Assembly: GCA_002321335.1 (NCBI GenBank) | Contig: DCMG01000065.1 | Location: forward strand, 1-27,384 | DNA length: 27,384 nt | Origin: Bacteroidales bacterium UBA1628 | GTDB taxonomy: Bacteria > Bacteroidota > Bacteroidia > Bacteroidales > UBA932 | Direction of reading: 5' to 3' | Shown: positions 1 through 6,429 of the stretch, piece after piece | Numbering within the stretch: position 1 is the first letter of the stretch | How the letters are laid out: every line of letters starts with the position of its first letter | Position numbers and translations under genes: made by a program | Notes under the pieces: generated by a model | Told to the model about the DNA's origin: nothing | Databases searched by the model: none | The model's input: only the letters and a program-made list of their open reading frames with translations

Positions 1-12
1 AAATTGTGTTAA

Positions 13-189
13 ACTCACGTTGAGAAAGAGTACGGACCTTTCTTTAGTGGTGAGAAGGTGTCCATAATGGTGGCGGATTCTCCAGAAGAGCATACTTACA
101 CTATGTCCATATATGTTAAACAAGGGCGTGATGGTGTCTATAATCTTGTGAGTCAAGGAAAGTATGGAACTTCGTATGTGATACCATAA
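13..189 (+). pseudogene. Possible 3' end or remnant of an unidentified gene
   Basis: Frame 1 is open from just after a TAA at 10-12 to a TAA at 187-189. It reads like a protein C-terminus, containing EEHTYTMSIYVKQGRDG and ending in GTSYVIP. An in-frame ATG lies at 67, which would give only 40 residues. The stop at codon 4 of the window means that either the gene is broken here, or a tiny gene starts at 67, or the reading is chance. Base composition is more AT-rich than the genes that follow. I recognise no family, and what lies left of the window is unknown. Confidence 0.25.
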
Positions 190-260
190 TATTCATCATT
201 ATGAATGAACTGTGCGCCGAAGTGATTCTGATGACCAAGTTAAGTGAATATAACTGAGTA

Positions 261-2957
261 ATGATGAAAAATCGTATTATAGGTATTTTATTGGTGATTC
301 TTGCTATGCCACTGGTTTCGTTTGATTGTCTTTGCCAAGATAACGAGACGGCCTCGATGACCATAGACAGGATTAAGGATCGTTTCAGAGTGCGGTTTGT
401 TTACGATTCTGAACTCGGAAAACTTCTTGATAAGAAATGTGAAGAAACTTCCGTCGAGGGATTGTCGCTTGAACAGGCCTTGGGTAAACTTTTGGAAGGC
501 ACGGGAATCAAGTGGGAAATTCGTGGTGACTATGTGGTTCTGACACGTGACATTTCGGCCAGGAAACGTTATACGGTTTGTGGGTATGTCACGGATGATG
601 CGACGGGGGAAACGTTGATAGGAGCGGGAATTACGGTCGCTTCGACAAGCTCGGCGACCTGGAAAATCCACTCAACGACCGGTCTGGATGGGAATGCGTC
701 GGCCGGAAAGACCGGCACCTCCACCAACAACTTCGGCTTCTACTCTTTGACACTGCCCGAAGGTGAGGTTGAACTGACATATTCCTACATAGGCTGTGCG
801 GCCAAGACAAAGAGAATCAGTCTGAAAAAGGACATCACGCTAAATGTGGCATTGGCTCCGTCCGCGGAGATCAAGAGCGCCCGGATAACCGCCCGCAAGG
901 ATGCCGGAATCCGTTCCACGTATATGGGTGCGATTGAGGTTCCGAACGAACTGATCGCCAACACCCCGGTGGTTCTCGGCGAGACCGATGTGCTGAAAAC
1001 CCTCCAGATGATGCCTGGCGTGCAAGGCGGAAATGAAGGATTGTCAGGAATATACGTCCGAGGGGGCAGTGTTGACGAGAATCTGATGCTGCTGGACGGC
1101 ACTGCCATCTACAATGTCAGCCATCTTTTCGGACTGCTTTCCGTCTTCACTCCTGAGGCTGTCAAGAAGGTCACGGTCTATAAAGGCTCGTTTCCGGCAC
1201 GGTACGGCGGCAGGGTGTCCAGCGTTGTCGATGTGCGCACCAATGACGGTAACTCTAAGAAAATCTCAGGAAGCGTCACAGCCGGCTTTCTTGCGGAGAA
1301 ATTCCATCTGGAAGGTCCGCTGAAGAATGAGAACACGACTTTCTCTATGAGCGCCAGAGGGATGCACACCTTCCTTTTCGACCGTGTCATCAAATGGGCG
1401 GGCAGTCCGCTGAACTATGCCTTCTACGATGTTAACGCCAAAATCTCCCACAAGTTCTCTGACCGGAGCCGCGGTTGGATCGGACTCTACAGTGGACAGG
1501 ACTATTTCCGTTACGAGAAAACCTCCAAGTCAAGCAAGCGGTTCTATGGGCCTGACTATGAACCTTACACTATGCTGACAGAGGATGGCTCGAATATTAA
1601 CCTGAACTGGGGCAACAATGTCCTGTCCGCAAGATGGACTTACATATTCAGTAACAAACTGTTCGCTGATTTCACGGCCTACGGCAACCTTTACAGGATG
1701 AGGATGCATTCGGTCACCAAAAATTCCGAGGTGTCGGAGATTGGCGAGACTTCTTTCCGGAGTGACGCGGGCTACTCTTCCGGAATCATTGACGCCGGTC
1801 TTAAGGCTGATTTCGATTATACTCCTTCAACCAACCATTTGATCAAGTTCGGCGGAGAATATGTCCGTCACGGCTATCGGCCTGAAATCACGAAATCCCG
1901 GATCAAGGAACTGAACGATAGCCGTGTCTTCGCCGACACGACTTACAGCGACGCGCCAAGCCGACGAGTGAACGGCAACGAGATGTCTCTTTACATAGAG
2001 GACGATATCTCCGTCGGCAACCGTTTGACTGTGAACCCGGGTCTGCACCTCAGCTTGTTCAATGTGAGAGGCAGGTTCTACTTCTGCCCGGAGCCGAGAA
2101 TCTCGGCGAAATTCGACATTAACGATGATTGGTCGGCCAAGGCAACATATTCAAGGATGTCTCAGTACGTCCATCAGTTGACTTCGGGAACTTTGGACAT
2201 TCCTACCGATCTTTGGGTGCCGATAACCGAGGAAATCCGCCCCGTGACTTCGGACCTTGTTTCCGCCGGAGCGTGCTTCAGCGGTCTGAAGGGTTGGGAA
2301 TTCTCCCTTGAAGGCTACTACAAGAGAACCGAGAATGTCCTTGAATATAAGGACGGCCGTCTCGCCATGTCATCTTCAGTCAATTGGGAGGACAACGTCT
2401 CGATGGGTGAGGGACGTGCCTACGGACTGGAGCTCTTTGCCCGCAAAGTGGTCGGCAAGACCACCGGCACATTGGCCTACACGCTTTCCAAAGCGGAGAG
2501 GATCTTCCGTGACGGCAGCATCAACGATGGCCGTTGGTTCCCGGCGCAGTTCGACAGACGGCACGTCATCAACGCCAGCGTTAGCCACAGATTCAACTCC
2601 CGCATTGACCTCACGGCGGCCTGGACGTTTATGAGCGGAAGCTGTATGACCATTCCGACCAGAGGCTCGGCGCTCATCACACCTTCCGGCGACGACGTGG
2701 CTGTGGACTATGTCAGCGGGCGCAACAACTATCGTCTGCCTCCGACGCATCATCTGGATGTCAGCGTCAACTTCAGGAGGCAAAGGCGCCATGGCGAGCG
2801 AATCTGGAATTTCGGAATATACAACCTCTACTGCGCGCAGAACCCTTCCTGGTGCGTCTATGATGCCTACGAGAAGGATGGGGAGTGGAAGCCGGCGATC
2901 TCGAAGCGCTCGTTCCTCACATTTCTGCCGTCGTTCAGTTACACCTTTAAATTCTAA
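261..2957 (+). CDS. TonB-dependent outer-membrane receptor with N-terminal STN signalling domain
   Basis: This is an outer-membrane gated channel that imports an unknown ligand using TonB energy. A signal peptide covers about residues 1-25. An STN (secretin/TonB N-terminal) domain follows at about 33-97, the type that contacts a FecR anti-sigma factor. Next come a carboxypeptidase-regulatory-like beta-sandwich (about 105-200), a plug domain (about 220-325, containing the YVRGGS and LLDGTAIYN signatures) and a long beta-barrel ending in SFSYTFKF, with the terminal Phe expected for barrel insertion. The length of 898 residues is normal. ATG 261 is followed directly by ATG 264 and either could start. 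The stop overlaps the next start (TAATG), so translation is probably coupled. No SusD partner is present. The DUF4249 lipoprotein and FecR downstream place it among signalling-type receptors. A palindromic repeat and about 25 extra residues interrupt the beta-sandwich at residues 125-151. The ligand cannot be predicted. Confidence 0.93.
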   Translation: MMKNRIIGILLVILAMPLVSFDCLCQDNETASMTIDRIKDRFRVRFVYDSELGKLLDKKCEETSVEGLSLEQALGKLLEGTGIKWEIRGDYVVLTRDISARKRYTVCGYVTDDATGETLIGAGITVASTSSATWKIHSTTGLDGNASAGKTGTSTNNFGFYSLTLPEGEVELTYSYIGCAAKTKRISLKKDITLNVALAPSAEIKSARITARKDAGIRSTYMGAIEVPNELIANTPVVLGETDVLKTLQMMPGVQGGNEGLSGIYVRGGSVDENLMLLDGTAIYNVSHLFGLLSVFTPEAVKKVTVYKGSFPARYGGRVSSVVDVRTNDGNSKKISGSVTAGFLAEKFHLEGPLKNENTTFSMSARGMHTFLFDRVIKWAGSPLNYAFYDVNAKISHKFSDRSRGWIGLYSGQDYFRYEKTSKSSKRFYGPDYEPYTMLTEDGSNINLNWGNNVLSARWTYIFSNKLFADFTAYGNLYRMRMHSVTKNSEVSEIGETSFRSDAGYSSGIIDAGLKADFDYTPSTNHLIKFGGEYVRHGYRPEITKSRIKELNDSRVFADTTYSDAPSRRVNGNEMSLYIEDDISVGNRLTVNPGLHLSLFNVRGRFYFCPEPRISAKFDINDDWSAKATYSRMSQYVHQLTSGTLDIPTDLWVPITEEIRPVTSDLVSAGACFSGLKGWEFSLEGYYKRTENVLEYKDGRLAMSSSVNWEDNVSMGEGRAYGLELFARKVVGKTTGTLAYTLSKAERIFRDGSINDGRWFPAQFDRRHVINASVSHRFNSRIDLTAAWTFMSGSCMTIPTRGSALITPSGDDVAVDYVSGRNNYRLPPTHHLDVSVNFRRQRRHGERIWNFGIYNLYCAQNPSWCVYDAYEKDGEWKPAISKRSFLTFLPSFSYTFKF
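635..659. repeat. Palindromic repeat unit inside the TonB receptor gene
   Basis: A 25-base unit with arms GGTCGC and GCGACC flanks the core TTCGACAAGCTCG, the reverse complement of the family core with one change. It is read in frame as part of VASTSSAT (residues 126-133). The same reading, VTSTSSVT, occurs where another unit lies in the polyferredoxin gene at 8658-8682. No partner unit is evident nearby. The following bases to about 710 (containing GGCCGGAAAGACCGGC) look like further inserted sequence. Confidence 0.75.
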
Positions 2958-3853
2958 TGAATATGCGAACGAAGATATTCATACTTTTCCTTGTTGCCGC
3001 GATGGCTTTTTTCTCTTGTGAGGAATATATTCCCGTGGAACTGCCAGGTCCTGAAAGGATGCTGCTGGTCAACGCCTTGATGTCAACGGGCGACACGTCG
3101 CACACGGTCTGTGTCGGTGTCAGCACTCACGAAAAGGCGGATGAGTTGAAGTCCGGGCATCTTGAATGTTGGGTCAACGGTAAGTTGGTGGCGGCCTCGG
3201 ACAATGTTGAGGCAGCGCATGGCCTCCTGTACCATAACGTGTTCAGATTCAGGGCTGATTTCAAGGCTGGCGATGAGGTAAGGATTGTCGTGGAGTCTGA
3301 AGGAATGAGGGCGGAGGCGACGACTGTGGCCTTGGAGGCACCTGTTCTTGCCGGTGTGGACACTACTCATCTTTACAAGAAGTCTTCCAAAGGCAGTGGT
3401 TACATCAAGACTTTGGGTATGGGAGTGCACGTGAAGGATAAGCCTGGCGAGAAAAATTATTATATGCTTCAGGCCTGGAATTTCGGCTATGCCTACAATA
3501 AGCAATTGGAGATAGACAATTCCAGCGAACCGTTTCTCAACCCTGGAGTCAACCTTAGTTTTTCCGAGTCCGATTATTTCGCCAATGGGTACAATATATT
3601 CACTGACACAGGATTCGAGGGAGGCTCCCACATATTCAAAATCTCTTTGCGCAGGGGCGGAATCTCTGGCGTGACAGTACGTCTTCTGGCTCTTGACCGC
3701 AAGACCTACAACTACATCAATGCCGCTTGGTTTGAGAACTCTGACCTTGCCGGTCTGACTTTCTTCGCCGACAAGCCTTATCCGACGAATGTGACGGGCG
3801 ATGGTATCGGCCTCGTCTCCGTGATGACATCAACTGACTATGAAATCGACTGA
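2957..3853 (+). CDS. DUF4249-type surface lipoprotein
   Basis: This is a lipoprotein of 298 residues with a signal peptide ending in the lipobox AFFSC, so Cys21 is the predicted lipidated residue. The start of the mature part (EEYIPVELPGPERMLLVNAL) matches the DUF4249 pattern: a short acidic opening, then a beta-rich domain beginning with a statement such as LLVNAL. Proteins of this family commonly follow a TonB receptor in Bacteroidota and are thought to help it at the cell surface, although the biochemical role is not established. The ATG overlaps the receptor stop by one base and the downstream gene begins one base after this stop, so the genes form a tight operon. The start is fixed by the overlap and by the signal peptide. 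The family assignment comes from pattern and context, not from a search. Confidence 0.85.
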   Translation: MNMRTKIFILFLVAAMAFFSCEEYIPVELPGPERMLLVNALMSTGDTSHTVCVGVSTHEKADELKSGHLECWVNGKLVAASDNVEAAHGLLYHNVFRFRADFKAGDEVRIVVESEGMRAEATTVALEAPVLAGVDTTHLYKKSSKGSGYIKTLGMGVHVKDKPGEKNYYMLQAWNFGYAYNKQLEIDNSSEPFLNPGVNLSFSESDYFANGYNIFTDTGFEGGSHIFKISLRRGGISGVTVRLLALDRKTYNYINAAWFENSDLAGLTFFADKPYPTNVTGDGIGLVSVMTSTDYEID

Positions 3854-3854
3854 T

Positions 3855-4484
3855 ATGAAAAGAATTGAATATGCCCTTGCGGCTCTCCTTCTGCTTTGCT
3901 CCTGTCAGGAGAAGATCGACTATTGGATGACCGACGCCGCCACAGCCACGATGGACCGGATTGTCGGTGAATATGTCCTTGAATCCATTGACTGGAGTCT
4001 CGGCGCTGTGGATCTTGACGGAGACGGAGTCGCTGATCCTGACTTTGCGAAAGAGATCGCGGCCGTGCGGCCCGGCTCTGGCAGCTATGCCAGGCTGTCT
4101 GTCAATATGGATGGCAGCGAACGTTATATGGCCAGTATCGATTGGCTTGGATGTGCTGTGGCCGACATAGAATATTTCCCCGGAAGATCATGGCAGGTTG
4201 TCAATTGGAATACATTCAATCCTGGAGGGCGGATTGAACTTGACGAAGATGGAAACTATGCAGTTGTCTCTATGGCATCTCCTGTCGATTACGATGAGTT
4301 TTCCGGGAAGGAAGAAAGAGTCTATTGTATGAAGAATATGGAATATGCTTTTGAAGGTACTGACTGCTTGATATTCAGGGCTGAGACTGCGGTTTATGAC
4401 TATGCCACGGACAGTGTCCAAAGAGGCACGGTGACATATTCCTTCAAATGCGTATCCGGTAAAGGAAAAAGTTCCAGTCGCTGA
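3855..4484 (+). CDS. Lipoprotein of unknown function with an EF-hand-like loop
   Basis: The product has 209 residues. I chose the ATG at 3855 over one at 3840 because it directly precedes a good lipoprotein signal (MKRIEYALAALLLLCSC) and lies one base after the previous stop, whereas 3840 lies inside the upstream gene. The mature protein contains DLDGDGVADPDF, which resembles an EF-hand or dockerin calcium loop, and is otherwise acidic and probably beta-rich. I recognise no named family. Its place between the DUF4249 lipoprotein and FecR suggests an accessory to the receptor system. The 3' end is odd: the TGA stop at 4482-4484 lies inside a palindromic repeat unit, so the last residues (about SSSR) are encoded by the repeat or its edge. 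The original C-terminus may have been replaced. Confidence 0.75.
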   Translation: MKRIEYALAALLLLCSCQEKIDYWMTDAATATMDRIVGEYVLESIDWSLGAVDLDGDGVADPDFAKEIAAVRPGSGSYARLSVNMDGSERYMASIDWLGCAVADIEYFPGRSWQVVNWNTFNPGGRIELDEDGNYAVVSMASPVDYDEFSGKEERVYCMKNMEYAFEGTDCLIFRAETAVYDYATDSVQRGTVTYSFKCVSGKGKSSSR

Positions 4485-4500
4485 GCCTGTCGAAGCGACC
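4477..4500. repeat. Palindromic repeat unit supplying a stop codon
   Basis: The unit has arms GTCGCT and AGCGAC around the core, with the intact sequence TGAGCCTGTCGAA. The TGA in this core (4482-4484) ends the preceding lipoprotein gene. The unit ends seven bases before the FecR start codon, so a hairpin here could also affect translation of that gene. Confidence 0.75.
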
Positions 4501-4506
4501 GCATAA

Positions 4507-5325
4507 ATGATGATTGTTATGAAGAACAAGGAAGACAGAATGATAGACTTCGTGGCCAAGTCCTACGAAGAGAACCGCTTTGATCCGAGGAAAGCCTTGG
4601 CACGGTCGCAGAATGGTACCCTGTGCCGTTTGCTGAGGATGTCGAAGCGCGTAGTAATGCTGAGCCGTGTCGCCGGCATCGCCGCCGCTGTCACCGTCGG
4701 CATATTCCTCTACACATCATGGAAAAACTCTTGGACGGATTACACGGCCTACGATGTCGCCCAGTCCTTCACCCTCCCGGACTCTTCGTTCGTGACCTTG
4801 GCTCCTGGTGCGACCCTCCGTCTCCAACGCCACAAAGATGACCGCTTGGTCCGGATGACCGGCAAAATCTATTTCAATGTCCGCCACGATGACCGCTCTC
4901 CTTTCCTCATCGACGCCGGCTCAGGTTTCGTCAAAGTCCTCGGCACCCGCTTTCAGGTTGACTCTCGGGACTCCATCGGCGTGAGCGTTGTCTCCGGCAA
5001 AGTCCTGTTCTCGGCCGCCCAGTCAGGCGAAGAAGGTCTGGTGCTGACCAAAGGCCAGTCCGCCGTCCTGCGACAAGGCTCCTCCGCTCCGGCGCGGCTC
5101 ACCCCGAAACATCCCAACCCCGCCGCATGGGCCACCGGCGAGTTCATCTACGACAACACCCCGCTGCCCGAAGTCCTCTCCGAGCTCTCTGAATATTATG
5201 GTGTGACTCTTGTCGTGCCGGATGCGGAATCCCGCCGCCTAAGCGGAGAATTCTCAACATCCTCCCTCCCCGACATCCTTTCCCTTGTCAACTCCGCCCT
5301 TGGCATCAGCATCGTGATAGAATGA
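4507..5325 (+). CDS. FecR-type anti-sigma factor
   Basis: This is a single-pass inner-membrane regulator of 272 residues that would hold an ECF sigma factor until a TonB receptor signals. A short cytoplasmic part (about 1-52) precedes one membrane segment (about 53-70). A periplasmic FecR domain follows at about 82-170, with SFTLPDSSFVTLAPGATL and FLIDAGSGFVKVLGTRFQV. The C-terminal DUF4974/STN-like domain is at about 210-272, with FIYDNTPLPEVLSELSEYYG. ATG 4507 gives MMIVMKNK. ATG 4519 is an equally plausible start and no clear ribosome site decides between them. The gene sits last in the operon behind a receptor whose STN domain is its expected partner. No ECF sigma gene lies in the window, although sigma, anti-sigma and receptor genes are usually adjacent. 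Confidence 0.92.
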   Translation: MMIVMKNKEDRMIDFVAKSYEENRFDPRKALARSQNGTLCRLLRMSKRVVMLSRVAGIAAAVTVGIFLYTSWKNSWTDYTAYDVAQSFTLPDSSFVTLAPGATLRLQRHKDDRLVRMTGKIYFNVRHDDRSPFLIDAGSGFVKVLGTRFQVDSRDSIGVSVVSGKVLFSAAQSGEEGLVLTKGQSAVLRQGSSAPARLTPKHPNPAAWATGEFIYDNTPLPEVLSELSEYYGVTLVVPDAESRRLSGEFSTSSLPDILSLVNSALGISIVIE

Positions 5326-5363
5326 CGTGGCGGCTAAATTGTTGTCAATCAACGAAATCCTAT

Positions 5364-5398
5364 ACCATCCTCCTGCTGAAAACCGGTAGGAGGAAGGT
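5364..5398 (+). terminator. Hairpin downstream of FecR, possible terminator
   Basis: TCCTCCT (5368-5374) pairs with AGGAGGA (5388-5394) across a 13-base loop. The stem extends by ACC/GGT beyond one A-A mismatch. No T-run follows, so it is at best a weak or factor-assisted terminator. It lies about 40 bases after the end of the receptor operon. Confidence 0.35.
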
Positions 5399-5429
5399 CT
5401 GCTGATATATTCGTAAACAATGCTTTAGC

Positions 5430-5512
5430 CTCCACGCTGAAAAAAGTTTCTGTGTGTCATGCAAGGTTTCCGTGTGGAGTGATTTAGTAATGCGTCAGAC
5501 CGGAAACGGTCT
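5430..5512 (+). promoter_or_regulatory. Structured leader region before the Ig-like lipoprotein gene
   Basis: Two further stem-loops lie in this gap. A long imperfect one joins CTCCAC (5430-5435) to GTGGAG (5474-5479), with additional pairing GAAA/TTTC inside. A compact perfect one has stem AGACCG (5497-5502), tetraloop GAAA and CGGTCT (5507-5512), ending 41 bases before the start codon. I found no TAnnTTTG element here, so I cannot place the promoter. The elements could be a leader or a small RNA. Confidence 0.35.
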
Positions 5513-5553
5513 TATGTACTTAAACTATTATTAACAATTAAAGATTTAAACTA

Positions 5554-6120
5554 ATGAAAAGTTTTTTCAGTTCAGTTGTGACGGCAGCTCTCTGCCTTGG
5601 CTCATTCGCATTCGTCTCTTGCGACAAGAACGACAACAAGACTCCGGATCCACTCTCTTTCAGCGAGACAAAGGTTGAGGTGGAGGTTGGGAAGACCGCT
5701 GAGGTTACCGTGAAGAACGGCACGCAGCCGTTTTCAGTCAAGTCCAGCGATGAGAAAGTCGCCACAGTAGCGGTTGACAAAGAGAAGATCACCATCACAG
5801 GTGTCGCGGAGGGTACAGCCACAATCTCCGTTGTCGACAAAGATCAGGCAAGCGGATCATTTACCGTAACGGTAAAGGCTGTTGCCGAGAAGTTGGATTT
5901 TGACAAGGCTGAGGTCACTGTCGGAGTGGAGAAGGAAGATGTTGTGACGGTCAAGTCAGGCACCGCTCCATACACAGTGAAAGTAGCTGATGAGACTGTC
6001 GCTACCGCCACCGTGAATGATGCAGCCATCACCGTGAAGGGTGTCAAAGCCGGAACCACCACACTTACCGTTACCGACAAGGACGGCAAGACCGGTGAGG
6101 TTGCGATTAAAGTAGAGTAA
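5554..6120 (+). CDS. Lipoprotein with two tandem Ig-like repeats
   Basis: The product has 188 residues. The signal peptide ends in the lipobox FAFVSC (Cys23). The mature part is two copies of a beta-sandwich of about 78 residues, roughly 34-108 and 111-188. Each copy contains a V-x-V-G-hydrophobic opening, a (Q/A)P(F/Y)(S/T)VK strand, an (E/D)(K/E)(K/T)VAT(V/A) turn and a closing GTxTxxVxDKD strand. This is the layout of BIG2-like or pilus-assembly-N-like Ig domains found in surface proteins. The composition is rich in Lys, Val, Thr, Asp and Glu. It is probably anchored in the outer membrane and exposed or periplasmic. It stands alone between a hairpin-rich leader and a strong terminator, so it forms its own transcript. 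No enzymatic motif is visible and its binding partner is unknown. Confidence 0.82.
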   Translation: MKSFFSSVVTAALCLGSFAFVSCDKNDNKTPDPLSFSETKVEVEVGKTAEVTVKNGTQPFSVKSSDEKVATVAVDKEKITITGVAEGTATISVVDKDQASGSFTVTVKAVAEKLDFDKAEVTVGVEKEDVVTVKSGTAPYTVKVADETVATATVNDAAITVKGVKAGTTTLTVTDKDGKTGEVAIKVE

Positions 6121-6158
6121 CAATCAATCAAAGAATCGATTTCATTTATTATTGGTAG

Positions 6159-6192
6159 GGAGATCCGCACAGGCTGCGCGGGTCTCCTTTTT
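6159..6192 (+). terminator. Intrinsic terminator after the Ig-like lipoprotein
   Basis: GGAGATCCGC (6159-6168) pairs with GCGGGTCTCC (6178-6187), with one T-G pair, across a 9-base loop. Five T residues follow at 6188-6192. It lies 38 bases after the lipoprotein stop. Confidence 0.9.
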
Positions 6193-6224
6193 GTTCACGA
6201 TTTGGTCTGTCTCCTGACTTGCCG

Positions 6225-6264
6225 CAAAAATAAAACGGCTCTGCAGTGTTCTGCAAAGCCGTTT
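6225..6264 (-). terminator. Intrinsic terminator after tRNA-Ser
   Basis: Read on the minus strand, AAACGGCTTTGCAG pairs with CTGCAGAGCCGTTT through a TGTT-region loop (6247-6250 on plus), with one T-G pair. A T-rich run TTATTTTT follows (6225-6232). It begins four bases beyond the tRNA 3' end. Confidence 0.88.
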
Positions 6265-6267
6265 CGG

Positions 6268-6355
6268 CGGAGAGAGCGAGATTCGAACTCGCGAGCCCCT
6301 TTAGGAGGCCACACGCTTTCCAGGCGTGCCTCTTCAGCCACTCGAGCATCTCTCC
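6268..6355 (-). tRNA. tRNA-Ser (anticodon GGA)
   Basis: This is an 88-base class II tRNA. The acceptor arms are GGAGAGA and TCTCTCC with a G discriminator base. The anticodon stem is CACGC/GCGTG with loop CTGGAAA, so the anticodon is GGA and reads UCC and UCU serine codons. A long variable arm (CCTCC, AAAG and GG region) and a T arm with GTTCGAATC follow. The genome does not encode CCA: the bases after the discriminator are CCG. It is transcribed alone between its own -7 element and terminator. Confidence 0.97.
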
Positions 6356-6381
6356 AATGACCTTAAGTGTCGTAAGGACTG

Positions 6382-6389
6382 CAAAGATA
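6382..6389 (-). promoter_or_regulatory. -7 element (TATCTTTG) for tRNA-Ser
   Basis: The minus strand reads TATCTTTG, a perfect match to the Bacteroidota -7 consensus TAnnTTTG, about 26 bases before the tRNA 5' end. I see no convincing TTTG at the -33 position. Confidence 0.55.
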
Positions 6390-6402
6390 ATCAAAACCTT
6401 TG

Positions 6403-6428
6403 AATATTCACTACAGGTGTCGAATATT
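6403..6428 (-). other. Inverted repeat after the aldo/keto reductase gene
   Basis: AATATTC (6403-6409) and GAATATT (6422-6428) can pair across a 12-base loop immediately after the stop codon of the reductase. No T-run follows in that direction, so termination is uncertain. Both arms contain the over-represented GAATAT/ATATTC hexamer, which may be the reason for the symmetry. Confidence 0.3.
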
Positions 6429-6429
6429 T

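Noticed and set aside
4630..4680. Two more possible palindromic units in the FecR gene (GCTGAGGATGTCGAAGCG and GCTGAGCCGTGTCGCC)
   Set aside because: They resemble the core but lack matching arms, and they encode normal-looking FecR sequence, so they are probably chance or very decayed.
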